From assembly GCF_900100535.1 (NCBI RefSeq), contig NZ_FNDG01000005.1, forward strand, positions 124,001-188,000: a DNA stretch of 64,000 nucleotides. Reading direction: 5' to 3'. The position numbers and the translations under genes are program-made. This document shows, one piece after another, positions 40,814 to 52,013 of this stretch; position 1 is the stretch's first letter; each line of letters opens with the position of its first letter. This DNA comes from Phytopseudomonas flavescens. Its GTDB lineage: Bacteria > Pseudomonadota > Gammaproteobacteria > Pseudomonadales > Pseudomonadaceae. The notes under the pieces are model-generated. The model ran no database searches and was not told the origin of the DNA. It was given only the letters and a program-made list of their open reading frames with translations.

Positions 40814-41182
40814 ATGGCCAAACGACAGCCGGATTACAGCATGCCAATGGCCGACGCTGGTCAACAGGCTCGCCGTGATGCGCTGTACCTGGCGCTCGCC
40901 CAGGTACCAACCGGCAAGGTGGTCACTTACGGCCAATTGGCGGCCCTCGCCGGGCTGGGTCGCGCCGCCCGCTGGGTGGGCCGTACGCTGAGCCAGTTGC
41001 CTGACGGTACTTCCCTGCCCTGGCATCGGGTGGTCGCCGCAGGCGGCCGTCTGAGCCTGACAGCCGACACGCCAAGCGGCGTTGAACAACGCGCCCGATT
41101 GCGCGTCGAAGGGGTGCTATCCCACAACGGTCGAGTGGATATCCGCTGCCACGGCTGGCATCCCCTGGAGCATGAGGCCTGA
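40814..41182 (+). CDS. Alkyltransferase-like (ATL) protein, MGMT family without active cysteine
   Basis: The 122-residue protein is the DNA-binding domain of O6-alkylguanine-DNA alkyltransferase: TGKVVTYGQLAALAG contains the recognition helix, ARWVGRTLS carries the arginine finger. The active PCHR is replaced by PWHR (LPWHRVVAAGG), so it cannot accept an alkyl group. ATL proteins of this kind bind alkylated guanines and hand them to nucleotide excision repair. CAGGAG precedes the ATG. It stands before ampG on the same strand, with a 103-bp gap. Confidence 0.93.
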   Translation: MAKRQPDYSMPMADAGQQARRDALYLALAQVPTGKVVTYGQLAALAGLGRAARWVGRTLSQLPDGTSLPWHRVVAAGGRLSLTADTPSGVEQRARLRVEGVLSHNGRVDIRCHGWHPLEHEA

Positions 41183-41285
41183 CACCTCGTATGCGGGCGC
41201 AGCTCGGCTGGCTTGCACTGACCCACCCTAGCCCCTAGAGTGCGCCATTTGTCCATGTCTTCTCCCTCCAGGCCGATCCCGTTCA

Positions 41286-42830
41286 ATGCATCGTAAAAGC
41301 TGGCGCGACGCGATCGCCGCCTATTCCAGTCCTTCGACACTGGTTCTCCTGCTGCTCGGGTTCGCCGCTGGCCTGCCTTACATGCTGGTGTTCTCGACAC
41401 TTTCCGTGTGGCTGCGCGAAGCGGGCGTGGCGCGGGAAACCATCGGTTTCGCCAGCCTCATCGGCCTGGCCTATGCCTTCAAATGGGTGTGGTCGCCACT
41501 GCTCGACCAATGGCGCCTGCCACTGCTCGGCAAGCTGGGCAGGCGACGCTCCTGGCTGGTGTTGTCGCAGATACTGATCGCCATCGGCCTGGCCGGCATG
41601 GCGCTGTGCGACCCGCATACGCACCTGACCTGGCTGATCGCCCTGGCGGTGCTGGTGGCCTTCGCCTCGGCGACCCAGGACATCGCTGTCGATGCCTACC
41701 GCCTGGAGATCGTCGACGACACCCGCCAGGCCGCCCTGGCGGCCAGCTACATGGCCGGCTACCGGGTCGCCGCACTGCTGGCCACCGCTGGCGCGCTCTA
41801 CGTAGCCGAAGGCCTGGGCTCCACCACCCTGCTCTATCAGCATGCCGCCTGGGCCGGTACCTACCTGCTGTTCGCCCTGCTGATGCTGCCGGGCCTGCTC
41901 ACCAGCCTGTGGATGAAAGAGCCGGATGTGTCCCTGAAAACCCAGCTGGCAGCCGCCAAGTACGGCTTCAGCCACCAGATCGCGTCGGTACTGGTGCTGA
42001 TCGTCCTGCTGGTCTCGGTACCGGCCATGTTCACCCAGCTGTACAACACCGACTTTCCCAGCCTGGTCAGCGGTGAAGCCACCCTGCTTGATCTGCTGCT
42101 CGAGGATCGCGCCTTCCTGCGCGCCATCCTCTACACCATCCTCACCGGCCTGTGCCTGTCGTCCTTCGGCCGCCGTGGCCTGGCGCCCGTGCTTACCCCG
42201 GTCAATGATTTCATCCTGCGCTATCGCTGGCAGGCGCTGCTGCTGCTGGGGCTGATCGCCACCTACCGCATGTCCGACACGGTCATGGGGGTGATGGCCA
42301 ATGTGTTCTACATCGACCAGGGCTTCACCAAGGACCAGATCGCCAGTGTCAGCAAGCTGTTCGGGCTGATCATGACCCTGGTGGGCGCTGGTGCGGGCGG
42401 CCTGCTGATCGTGCGCTTCGGCATCATGCCTATCCTCTTCATCGGCGGTGCCGCATCGGCGGCGACCAACCTGCTGTTCCTGATGCTGGCCGGCATGGGC
42501 GCGGACCTGCAGATGCTGATTTTCACCATATCCGCCGACAACTTCAGCTCCGGGCTGGCCACCGCCGCCTTCGTCGCCTACCTGTCGAGCCTTACCAACC
42601 TGAAGTTCTCGGCCACTCAGTACGCCCTGCTCAGCTCGATCATGCTGCTGCTGCCAAGGCTGATCGGCGGTTATTCGGGCGTGCTGGTGGAAAAGTACGG
42701 CTACGCCGACTTCTTCCTGATCACCGCGCTGATGGGGGTGCCAACCCTGATACTGATCGTCGTGCAATGGCATCGCCAGGGCGGCCGACCGATCACGCCA
42801 AGCAGCGAACCGGACAAGCCCGCGGCTTGA
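41286..42830 (+). CDS. ampG: AmpG family muropeptide MFS transporter
   Basis: The 514-residue permease has about 14 membrane helices. It opens with SPSTLVLLLLGFAAGLPYML and contains GLAYAFKWVWSPLLDQ and ATQDIAVDAYRLE, both diagnostic of AmpG. It imports GlcNAc-1,6-anhydroMurNAc peptides into the cytoplasm for cell wall recycling, which also controls AmpC beta-lactamase induction through AmpR in many pseudomonads. It matches the ampG position near mscS and yajQ in P. aeruginosa. An intrinsic terminator follows the gene directly. Confidence 0.95.
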   Translation: MHRKSWRDAIAAYSSPSTLVLLLLGFAAGLPYMLVFSTLSVWLREAGVARETIGFASLIGLAYAFKWVWSPLLDQWRLPLLGKLGRRRSWLVLSQILIAIGLAGMALCDPHTHLTWLIALAVLVAFASATQDIAVDAYRLEIVDDTRQAALAASYMAGYRVAALLATAGALYVAEGLGSTTLLYQHAAWAGTYLLFALLMLPGLLTSLWMKEPDVSLKTQLAAAKYGFSHQIASVLVLIVLLVSVPAMFTQLYNTDFPSLVSGEATLLDLLLEDRAFLRAILYTILTGLCLSSFGRRGLAPVLTPVNDFILRYRWQALLLLGLIATYRMSDTVMGVMANVFYIDQGFTKDQIASVSKLFGLIMTLVGAGAGGLLIVRFGIMPILFIGGAASAATNLLFLMLAGMGADLQMLIFTISADNFSSGLATAAFVAYLSSLTNLKFSATQYALLSSIMLLLPRLIGGYSGVLVEKYGYADFFLITALMGVPTLILIVVQWHRQGGRPITPSSEPDKPAA

Positions 42831-42838
42831 TTCGAAAC

Positions 42839-42870
42839 ATGAAAAAGCCGACGAGAGTCGGCTTTTTCAT
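42839..42870. terminator. Bidirectional terminator between ampG and mscS
   Basis: Perfect 14-bp arms ATGAAAAAGCCGAC and GTCGGCTTTTTCAT around GAGA, with A and T runs on both sides, serve the convergent ampG and mscS-like genes. Confidence 0.93.
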
Positions 42871-42890
42871 GTTCGGCAACGGGGCTGCGA

Positions 42891-43727
42891 TCAGTCAGCC
42901 TTGCCCTGCTGCAGCACCTGAACCATGCGCGGTGGTTGCGCCAGCTCGACGCCTTCGGCACGCAGTCGATCACGGACGCTTTCATTGAGCATGAAGATCA
43001 CCGGCCAGTAGTCAGCGGCCGAGGTCCACATGCGCAGCGACAGGTTGATCGACGTATCGCCCAGGCTGGACACCACCACGACCGGAGCGGGGTCCTGGTG
43101 CACACGTGCGTCCTGCGACAGCGCCAGCAGCACTTCACGAGCCTTCGACAGGTCAGCCTCGTAATCGAGTTTGACGTCGTACAGCACCTGGCGGGTGCTC
43201 TGCCGCGAGTGATTGGTGATGATGCCGTTGGACAAGGTGCCGTTGGGCACGATGACCACCTTGTTGTCGCCCGTACGCAGTACGGTGTGAAAGATCTGAA
43301 TGTAATCGACCGAACCGGAAATGCCCTGGGCCTCGATGAAGTCACCGGCCTTGAAGGGACGGAACAACATGATCAGCACTCCGCCGGCGAAGTTCGCCAG
43401 GCTGCCCTGCAGGGCCAGGCCGATGGCCAGGCCGGCGGCACCTATCACGGCAATGAAGGACGTGGTTTCCACACCGATCATCGAGGCCACGCTGATGATC
43501 AACAGCACTTTCAGCACGATGCTGGCCAGGCTGCCGATGAAACTGCTCAGCGCACGGTCGACCTTGCGGCCATCCATCAGCGCGCTGACCTTGTTGGTGA
43601 GCTTGGTGATCAGCCACCAACCGACCAGCAAGGTGAAGACGGCCAGGGTCAGTTTGCCGCTGTACTGCAGCAGAACCGGGATCCAGGCCTGTGACATGAC
43701 GACCAGTTGGTCGACGCTCATATCCAT
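42891..43727 (-). CDS. MscS-family mechanosensitive channel
   Basis: The 278-residue protein has three membrane helices (about 20-40, 60-85 and 90-115). The pore helix holds GAAGLAIGLALQGSLANFAGG, the Gly/Ala-rich TM3 of MscS, followed by the beta domain with FRPFKAGDFIEAQG. It opens under membrane tension and releases solutes on osmotic downshock. Length is close to E. coli MscS (286). It is convergent to ampG and shares its terminator. Confidence 0.95.
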   Translation of the reverse strand: MDMSVDQLVVMSQAWIPVLLQYSGKLTLAVFTLLVGWWLITKLTNKVSALMDGRKVDRALSSFIGSLASIVLKVLLIISVASMIGVETTSFIAVIGAAGLAIGLALQGSLANFAGGVLIMLFRPFKAGDFIEAQGISGSVDYIQIFHTVLRTGDNKVVIVPNGTLSNGIITNHSRQSTRQVLYDVKLDYEADLSKAREVLLALSQDARVHQDPAPVVVVSSLGDTSINLSLRMWTSAADYWPVIFMLNESVRDRLRAEGVELAQPPRMVQVLQQGKAD

Positions 43728-43869
43728 CTGGGACTCCTTCTAGAGGTTGAGACGAGCACATCACCGCGCAGGCAGGACACGACGGTTGCTCGAGCGTTGG
43801 AAACTGTGCGACGCCGCTGCCGCGCCCGGGTTCAATAATCCAGCCCCCGGGAACACTGGCGTGTGGTGG

Positions 43870-44349
43870 TCAGTCGCGGAAGTTGTTGTACTGCAGGGGC
43901 ATGCCGAAATCCTTGCCACGCAGGGAGGCGATGCACTCCTGCAGGTCATCGCGCTTCTTGCCGGTGACCCTTACCTGCTCGCCCTGAATGGCGGCTTGTA
44001 CCTTGAGCTTGGCGTCCTTGATGTGAGCGACGATCTTCTTCGCCAGCTCCTTGTCGATGCCTTCGCGAAACTCGACCTCCTGTTTGACCACCTTGCCGGA
44101 TGCGTAGGCATCCTTGCTCTCCATGCACTGGCTGTCGATCTTGCGCTTGATCAGGCAGGAACGAATGATGTCGAGCATCTGCTCGAGCATGAAATCGGCC
44201 TCTGCAGTCAGCGTGACGGCTTTGTCCTTGGCCTCGAAGCTGCACTTGCCGCGCAGATCGAAACGCCGCTCCAGCTCCTTGGCCGCGTTGTCCAGGGCGT
44301 TGGTGAGTTCGTGTTTATCCAGCTCCGACACCACGTCGAACGAGGGCAT
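43870..44349 (-). CDS. yajQ: YajQ family cyclic di-GMP-binding protein
   Basis: The 159-residue protein starts [20 protein letters not shown] and ends [20 protein letters not shown], both hallmarks of YajQ (DUF520). Family members bind nucleotides; the Xanthomonas and Pseudomonas homologues bind cyclic di-GMP and modulate a transcription factor. I set the start at the ATG before PSFDV; longer upstream readings enter noncoding sequence. It is divergent from the response-regulator gene. Confidence 0.96.
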   Translation of the reverse strand: MPSFDVVSELDKHELTNALDNAAKELERRFDLRGKCSFEAKDKAVTLTAEADFMLEQMLDIIRSCLIKRKIDSQCMESKDAYASGKVVKQEVEFREGIDKELAKKIVAHIKDAKLKVQAAIQGEQVRVTGKKRDDLQECIASLRGKDFGMPLQYNNFRD

Positions 44350-44607
44350 GGAATTACTCCTGATAAAAGGCGCGATTGTGCTAGGGATGCCATTCCCGGT
44401 CCAGGCTGGCCTGAGCCGAAGGCCTGCGGGTACCTCGTCGGCCAGGGTTGCCTGGCGCGAGGCCGTGAATAAGTTTCCCCGCAAACCGCGCGGATGGCTT
44501 GACGACAAAATTGGCGCGATCATTATATCCGCTCTGATACAGAGCGTTCGGCGTTGTATTGGTTACTCCCCTTCCTCGACCCGTTTTCTTGCCTGCGAGT
44601 ACCCTCC

Positions 44608-46478
<1,871 letters not shown>

Positions 46479-46564
46479 GCCGCCACGCGGAATCCGTCGG
46501 CGCTTGCACACAGCGGTTGCCAGGCCCTAACCTGCCCGCTCGACCGCCAATACGACGAAGCCCA

Positions 46565-48568
46565 ATGCGCCTGCGCCACCGCCTGAAGAACCTCCCCGTT
46601 GGCCGTAAACTGCTCGCTGCCCTGCTGGTACTGCTGGCGGCGGTGCTGGTGGTAGCCAACATGACCTTCATCAGTGCCGCCTACTGGATCTCCCAGGAAA
46701 GCGTCGCCCCTCAGGCTCTGCAGACCCTCAGCCGACTGATCGCCAGCCCTGCCCTGAGCCGCGAGGCCCTCAGTTCCCCGCAGGCGGCAGGTGAACTGCT
46801 GAAACGTCTGGACGGCTACGCACCGCTGCGTGCCGCAGTGATCTACGACGCCAACGGCGACAGCCTGGCGCAGTTGCAGCGTGGCGAAAAACTGCAACTG
46901 CCATCGCGGGTCGACGACCTGGCCAACTGGCGCCTGAGTGAGTTTCGCGCCAATCAACTGGTCGAGTTGCCACAGGCCGAGGCGCCACCCGGCTACCTGC
47001 TGCTGGTCGCTTCCAGCGAACTCCCCGGTGCCTTCTACCGGGGCACCGTCACCGCCAGCCTGGTGATCCTCGGCTTCAGTCTGGTGCTCTGGCTGCTGGT
47101 GGCGCGGCAGATCCGCCGGCTGGTCACCAGCCCGATCAAGCGCCTGGAAGAGCTGACCCGCCAGGTCACCCGCGAAGAGAACTACTCGCTGCGGGCGCGG
47201 CGCGGCAACCAGGATGAAATCGGCAGCCTGGCCGAAGCCTTCAACACCATGCTGACCCGCATCGAGGCCCGCGAGCAGCAGCTCAAGCGGGCCCGTGACG
47301 ACTCCGAGGAAGCCTACAACCAGGCCCAGGGTCTGGCTGAGGAAACCCGTTTGTCGAACCGCAAGCTGGAACTCGAGGTGCAGGTACGCAGCAAGATCGA
47401 GAAGAAGCTCACCGGCTTCCAGAACTACCTCAACAGCATCATCGACTCCATGCCCTCGGCGCTGATCGCCCTCGACGAACAGCTCTACGTGGCGCAGTGG
47501 AACCAGGAAGCCAGCGCCCTTTCCGGCACCTCCCTGGACGAAGCGGTGAACCAGCCGGTATTCCTCGCCTTTCCCCTGCTCAAGCCTTACCTGTCCAAGC
47601 TCAAGCGCACCGCCGAGCAGCACCGGGTGGAGAAGATCGAACGGGTGACCTGGATCCGTGACGACGAGCCACACCATTACGCCCTGACCTTCTACCCGCT
47701 GATCGGCAGCATCGGCCGCGGCGTGGTGATCCGCATCGACGACATCACCCAGCGCCTGAACCTCGAAGAGGTCATGGTGCAGTCCGAGAAAATGCTGTCG
47801 GTCGGCGGCCTGGCGGCCGGCATGGCGCACGAGATCAACAACCCGCTGGGCGCCATCCTGCACAACGTGCAGAACATCCGTCGACGCTTGTCACCCGAGC
47901 TGCCACGCAATCAGGAGCAGGCCGACCGGGCCGGCATCAGCCTGCCGGCCATCGACAGATACCTGACGGCGCGGGAGATTCCCATGCTGCTCGACGGCAT
48001 CCAGCATGCCGGCACGCGGGCTTCGAAGATAGTCACCCACATGCTCAGTTTCAGTCGACTGAGCAACCGACAGTTGGTGCCGTGCCAGCTGCCGGCGTTG
48101 ATCGATCAGGCCGTGGAAATCGCCAGCAACGACTTCGACCTGACCGAGAGCTTCGACTTCAAGAGCCTGCTGATCCAGCGCGAGTTCGACCCGGCACTGG
48201 GTCCGATACCGAGTATCGCCAACGAACTGGAGCAGGTGCTGCTCAACCTGCTGAAGAACGCCGCCCAGGCCATCCACCTGCGCGATGATGACAGCGTGCC
48301 GGGCAGTATCACCCTGCGTACACGGCTGGCGCCGCCCTGGGCCGAAGTGCAGGTGGAGGACAATGGGGTGGGCATCCCGGAGGCCGTGCGCAAGCGCATT
48401 TTCGAACCCTTCTTCACCACCAAGGAAGTCGGCCAGGGCACCGGCCTCGGGCTTTCCGTCTCGTACTTCATCGTCACCAACAACCACAAGGGACAGATGG
48501 AAGTGCACTCACGCACCGGACAGGGCACCTGTTTCACCCTGCGCCTGCCCATCGGTGCCAGCACCTGA
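46565..48568 (+). CDS. Sensor histidine kinase with HAMP and PAS domains
   Basis: The 667-residue protein has a first membrane helix (about 15-37), a periplasmic sensor part to about residue 150, a second helix (SLVILGFSLVLWLLVARQ) and a HAMP domain. A coiled coil and a PAS domain (about 285-395) precede HisKA, with His in GGLAAGMAHEINNPLGAI. The HATPase has NLLKNAAQAI, DNGVGIPE and GQGTGLGLS. It matches the position of P. aeruginosa PA4398. It follows the panE-like gene and a response regulator without output activity, which may be its partner. Start chosen at MRLRHRLKNL; an upstream ATG at 46517 is possible. Confidence 0.9.
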   Translation: MRLRHRLKNLPVGRKLLAALLVLLAAVLVVANMTFISAAYWISQESVAPQALQTLSRLIASPALSREALSSPQAAGELLKRLDGYAPLRAAVIYDANGDSLAQLQRGEKLQLPSRVDDLANWRLSEFRANQLVELPQAEAPPGYLLLVASSELPGAFYRGTVTASLVILGFSLVLWLLVARQIRRLVTSPIKRLEELTRQVTREENYSLRARRGNQDEIGSLAEAFNTMLTRIEAREQQLKRARDDSEEAYNQAQGLAEETRLSNRKLELEVQVRSKIEKKLTGFQNYLNSIIDSMPSALIALDEQLYVAQWNQEASALSGTSLDEAVNQPVFLAFPLLKPYLSKLKRTAEQHRVEKIERVTWIRDDEPHHYALTFYPLIGSIGRGVVIRIDDITQRLNLEEVMVQSEKMLSVGGLAAGMAHEINNPLGAILHNVQNIRRRLSPELPRNQEQADRAGISLPAIDRYLTAREIPMLLDGIQHAGTRASKIVTHMLSFSRLSNRQLVPCQLPALIDQAVEIASNDFDLTESFDFKSLLIQREFDPALGPIPSIANELEQVLLNLLKNAAQAIHLRDDDSVPGSITLRTRLAPPWAEVQVEDNGVGIPEAVRKRIFEPFFTTKEVGQGTGLGLSVSYFIVTNNHKGQMEVHSRTGQGTCFTLRLPIGAST

Positions 48569-48589
48569 ACCCTCACCACGGAGCCACCC

Positions 48590-49165
48590 ATGGGCTATCG
48601 ACTGTCGAAAATCTACACCCGTACCGGCGATACCGGGCAAACCGGGCTGGCCGACGGCCGCCGGGTGGCCAAGGATCACCCACGCATCGAAGCCATCGGC
48701 GAGGTGGACAGCCTGAACAGTCAGCTCGGCCTGTTGCTCGCCGAGCTGATAGAGCAGCAGCGCCTATGCCCGGGCCTCGCCGAGCTGATCGAGGTGCTGG
48801 CGCCCTGTCAGCATCGCTTGTTCGACCTGGGCGGCGAGCTGGCCATGCCGGATTACCAGGCCCTGCAGGCCGTCGAGATCGAGCGCCTGGAAGCGGCCAT
48901 CGACCGCTGGAACGAGGAAGTCGGCCCACTGACGAACTTCATCCTGCCTGGTGGTTCGCGGCTGATCGCCCAGGCGCACCTGTGTCGCAGCAGCGCGCGC
49001 GGGGCCGAACGCCGTTGCGGGCAGCTCCATGCCATCGAGCCGCTGCGCGGCGAGCTGCTGGCCTACATCAACCGACTGTCAGACCTGCTGTTCGTGGCAG
49101 CACGGCTGATCGCCAGGCGCCAGGGAATCGACGAAGTGCTCTGGCAGGCGGCCGCTAAAGCCTGA
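48590..49165 (+). CDS. PduO-type cob(I)alamin adenosyltransferase
   Basis: The 191-residue protein adenosylates cobalamin with ATP to form the B12 coenzyme. The ATP-binding N-terminus KIYTRTGDTGQTGLADGRRV and the Arg/Glu-rich helix LCRSSARGAERRCGQL are diagnostic of the PduO (ATR) family. It lies 21 bp after the sensor kinase gene on the same strand, and its end overlaps the convergent pseudouridine synthase gene by 11 bp. Confidence 0.94.
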   Translation: MGYRLSKIYTRTGDTGQTGLADGRRVAKDHPRIEAIGEVDSLNSQLGLLLAELIEQQRLCPGLAELIEVLAPCQHRLFDLGGELAMPDYQALQAVEIERLEAAIDRWNEEVGPLTNFILPGGSRLIAQAHLCRSSARGAERRCGQLHAIEPLRGELLAYINRLSDLLFVAARLIARRQGIDEVLWQAAAKA

Positions 49166-50045
49166 GGCCGCTCTCGAAACGCCTCAACTCACCGCTCAAC
49201 GGATCGGCAAACGACAAACGGCGGGCCAATAGCTTCAGCGGCCGGCTGTAGTCGTCGGGATCACCTTCGCTGCTGCTTACCTCGGGATAGAAGGGATCGT
49301 TGAGAATCGGCGCGCCGAGTGCCGCCATATGCACCCGCAGTTGGTGCTTCTTGCCGGTCACCGGCTCGAGACCATACAGCCAGCAATCAGCGCGCCGTTC
49401 GATCACGTCGATGCGCGTGCGGGTATTGGCCGCGCCCGGCGCTTCGCGCATGCGAAAGAACGGCTCGCCCGCCTCGAAGCGGGTCTCGCGTAACAACGGA
49501 AACCGCACCTGCGACAATGGCGCCGCCAGCGCTTCGTAACGCTTGTCGATATTGCGCTCGCGAAACAGCGCCTGGTAACGCCCGCGCGTCCGCGCGTTGG
49601 TGGAAAACAGCACCAGCCCGGCAGTGTGCCGGTCGATACGGTGCAGCGGCACCAGATCGACATTGCCGGTGCGCTTGACCAGCCGTGCCAGCAAGGTCTG
49701 CTCGACATAGGCGCCCGCCGGCATCACCGGTAGGAAATGGGGCTTGTCGGCGACCAGCAGATGGTCGTCGGCATGCAGGATCGCCTCCTCGAAGGGAATC
49801 TGCGGCTCGGCTGGCACCTCGCGAAAATAGTGCACACGCAAGCCGACCCGGTAGGGGTGATCGGCAACGACGGGCGCGCCCTGGGCATCCAGCACCCTCC
49901 CCCGCGCAATGCGCTCCAGCCAGATTTCTCGTGAAATCGCCGGGAAGTGCGCGCACAGGCAATCGAGCACGGTCGCCCAGGGCCCTGCCGGCAGATGCAG
50001 GGTGCTGGGACGCAAGGAGCCAGGCGGATGATCGGATGCGGACAT
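49155..50045 (-). CDS. RluA-family RNA pseudouridine synthase
   Basis: The 296-residue protein holds the catalytic motif HRIDRHTAGLVLF with its active Asp. The neighbouring segments VADKPHFLPVMP and GKKHQLRVHMAALGAPIL complete the RluA/TruC-like fold. It isomerises a uridine in rRNA or tRNA; the target site cannot be named. It ends inside the convergent adenosyltransferase gene (11 bp) and starts 19 bp after the AEC transporter gene. Confidence 0.92.
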   Translation of the reverse strand: MSASDHPPGSLRPSTLHLPAGPWATVLDCLCAHFPAISREIWLERIARGRVLDAQGAPVVADHPYRVGLRVHYFREVPAEPQIPFEEAILHADDHLLVADKPHFLPVMPAGAYVEQTLLARLVKRTGNVDLVPLHRIDRHTAGLVLFSTNARTRGRYQALFRERNIDKRYEALAAPLSQVRFPLLRETRFEAGEPFFRMREAPGAANTRTRIDVIERRADCWLYGLEPVTGKKHQLRVHMAALGAPILNDPFYPEVSSSEGDPDDYSRPLKLLARRLSFADPLSGELRRFESGLRL

Positions 50046-50064
50046 GCAAAGGCTCCGGGCGCGG

Positions 50065-50997
50065 TTATCGGGGGGCGATCAGGTACAGGCAGACCGACAG
50101 CGTCACCACCGATCCCAGGGTCGACAGCAGAATGGTACTCGACACCTGGGTACCTTCACGCCGGTAGAACTCGGCAAGCATGAATGGCCCGGTGCCGGTA
50201 GGCAGTGCGCTGAGCAGCAACGCGGCATGGGTCCACATGGGCGGCAGGCGGAAGACATGGACGGCAAGCATCCAGGTGATCAGCGGGTGAGCGATCAGCT
50301 TGATCAGCACCAGGCTGGTACCACGGGCCTTGGCTCCGTCATGCCGCTGGGCCAGGAACAACCCGAGGGCGATCAGCGCACAGGGGCCGGTGGCGGCAGC
50401 CAGTAGTTTGAGAAACTGATGCAGCGGGGCCGGCAGCGGCTGCGCCGTCGCCGCCCATAGCGCGCCGAGCAACGGCGCCATGACGATGGGGTTCTTCAGC
50501 AGCGCGATGGAGACCTTGCGCACCGCCAGCAGGACGCTCTTTTCGCTCTGCAAGCCGACTTCGATACACACCACCGCCAGGGCGAACAACACGCAGATGA
50601 CGATCAGGCAGGCGATCAGCGCCGGCTCCATGCCTGCTTCGCCGAACACCAGCAGGCACAGCGGGATGCCCATGTAGCCGGTATTGGCATAGGAAGCGCT
50701 GAGCCCCTGCACGCTGGCATCGGCCAGGCTGCCGCTGCGGCGCAGGCGCCACAGCAGCACCGCAGCAAAGATGCCCAGGGTGGCGATGCCATAAGCGAGG
50801 ATGAATCCCGGCTGCCAGATTTCGTCCCAGACGACCGTGGCCATTGCCTCGAACAACAGCGCCGGCAGGCACAGCCAGACCACCATGCGGTTTATCTCGG
50901 ACGCCGCCGTGGCCCCAAGCAGGCCCAGCCGCCGGCAGGCGAAGCCGGCGAGGATCAGTGCGAAGACCGGCAGGATGACAGTGAAGACCGAGGCCAT
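50065..50997 (-). CDS. AEC family transporter
   Basis: The 310-residue membrane protein has about ten helices in two repeats, as in the auxin efflux carrier/malonate transporter (AEC) family: FTVILPVFALILAGFACRRL at the start, NTGYMGIPLCLLVFGE with the discontinuous crossing helix, and LLSALPTGTGPFMLAEFY in the second half. It probably moves an organic anion. I took the ATG at 50997 (MASVFTV); a GTG four codons earlier is possible. It lies upstream of the pseudouridine synthase gene on the same strand. Confidence 0.9.
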   Translation of the reverse strand: MASVFTVILPVFALILAGFACRRLGLLGATAASEINRMVVWLCLPALLFEAMATVVWDEIWQPGFILAYGIATLGIFAAVLLWRLRRSGSLADASVQGLSASYANTGYMGIPLCLLVFGEAGMEPALIACLIVICVLFALAVVCIEVGLQSEKSVLLAVRKVSIALLKNPIVMAPLLGALWAATAQPLPAPLHQFLKLLAAATGPCALIALGLFLAQRHDGAKARGTSLVLIKLIAHPLITWMLAVHVFRLPPMWTHAALLLSALPTGTGPFMLAEFYRREGTQVSSTILLSTLGSVVTLSVCLYLIAPR

Positions 50998-51066
50998 GGG
51001 CCGGAGCACTCTCTTTGAAGACTCGACGAAACACTGCCCCCCGAAACAAGCGGTGGCAGCCAGTGG

Positions 51067-52011
51067 TTATTGCTCGGGCCAGAACGCGCGGATCCCCGCG
51101 ACACCCTGCGCGCCAGTCTGCCAGGCCTGCTCGCGATGCTGCGGGCCGACCCCGCCAAGCAGGTAGCAGGGCTGGTTGAAGCGCTGCAGCAGCTCGGTAG
51201 CCAGCTCCCAGCCCAGGGGCTGCGCATCGGGATGGCTCTGGGTCGCCTGCAAGGGCGACAGGGTGACGAAATCGGCGCCGATCTGTGCCGCCAGCTGCAA
51301 CTCCTCGGCGCTATGGCAAGACGCCGCCAGCCAGCGATCCACCGCCAGTGGACGCCCTTTGGCGGCATACTTGCGCAACTGCTCGGCCGTCAGGTGCCAG
51401 CCGGCAGCGGGAAAATCGCCAAGCCACTCCAGGGGCCCCTTGAGCATCAATTGCGCCTTGCCGGCGCACAGCCCCTGGATGTCCACGGCGAGATCCCGGT
51501 ACTGAGCATCGAACATCGCCGGGGCACGCAACTGGATCAGCCGCGCGCCACGGCCGATGGCCGCGCGAATGCCGGCCAGCAGCTGCGGCCCATCAAGGCC
51601 GTCCGGGGTGATCAGGTACTGCTCGGGCAAACGGGCGGCCGCCACGATCGGCCGGTTGGCAGCCGGGAACTCGTAGTCGCCAAGCTGCCGGGCACTTACC
51701 CAGGCCAGCGGCTGGCCTTCGGCGCCGTGTGGCTCGCCGCTGAAACGGCTGACTTCCCAGACGTCCAGCAGCACGTGCTTGTCGGCATAGTCGTGGCGCA
51801 CCTGGATCAGTGGCCGCGCGCTTTCCGGGAGAATGCCCAGCTCCTCGTGCAGCTCGCGGGACAACGCAGCCAGCACGGCCTCGCCCTCCTTGACCTTGCC
51901 ACCCGGGAACTCCCAGAGCCCACCCTGGTGCTTGTCGTCGGGACGCCTGGCGATGAGGATGCGACCATCCTCACCACGAATCACCGCTGCCGCTACATGC
52001 ACGCGTTTCAC
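51067..52011 (-). CDS. Nudix hydrolase (MutT-like) fused to a ThiE/TenI-like domain
   Basis: The 314-residue protein has two parts. Residues 1-130 are a MutT-type Nudix domain with GGKVKEGEAVLAALSRELHE followed by ELGI, matching GX5EX7REUXEEXGU. It should hydrolyse oxidised purine nucleoside triphosphates such as 8-oxo-dGTP. Residues 140-314 form a thiamine-phosphate-synthase-like barrel (LIQLRAPA, GADFVTLSPL, CYLLGGVGPQ) without clear proof of activity. This fusion is usual in pseudomonads. The start is a GTG with AAGGAG six bases before it; it lies 2 bp after the tail of the broken GST gene. Confidence 0.93.
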   Translation of the reverse strand: MKRVHVAAAVIRGEDGRILIARRPDDKHQGGLWEFPGGKVKEGEAVLAALSRELHEELGILPESARPLIQVRHDYADKHVLLDVWEVSRFSGEPHGAEGQPLAWVSARQLGDYEFPAANRPIVAAARLPEQYLITPDGLDGPQLLAGIRAAIGRGARLIQLRAPAMFDAQYRDLAVDIQGLCAGKAQLMLKGPLEWLGDFPAAGWHLTAEQLRKYAAKGRPLAVDRWLAASCHSAEELQLAAQIGADFVTLSPLQATQSHPDAQPLGWELATELLQRFNQPCYLLGGVGPQHREQAWQTGAQGVAGIRAFWPEQ

Positions 52012-52013
52012 GT

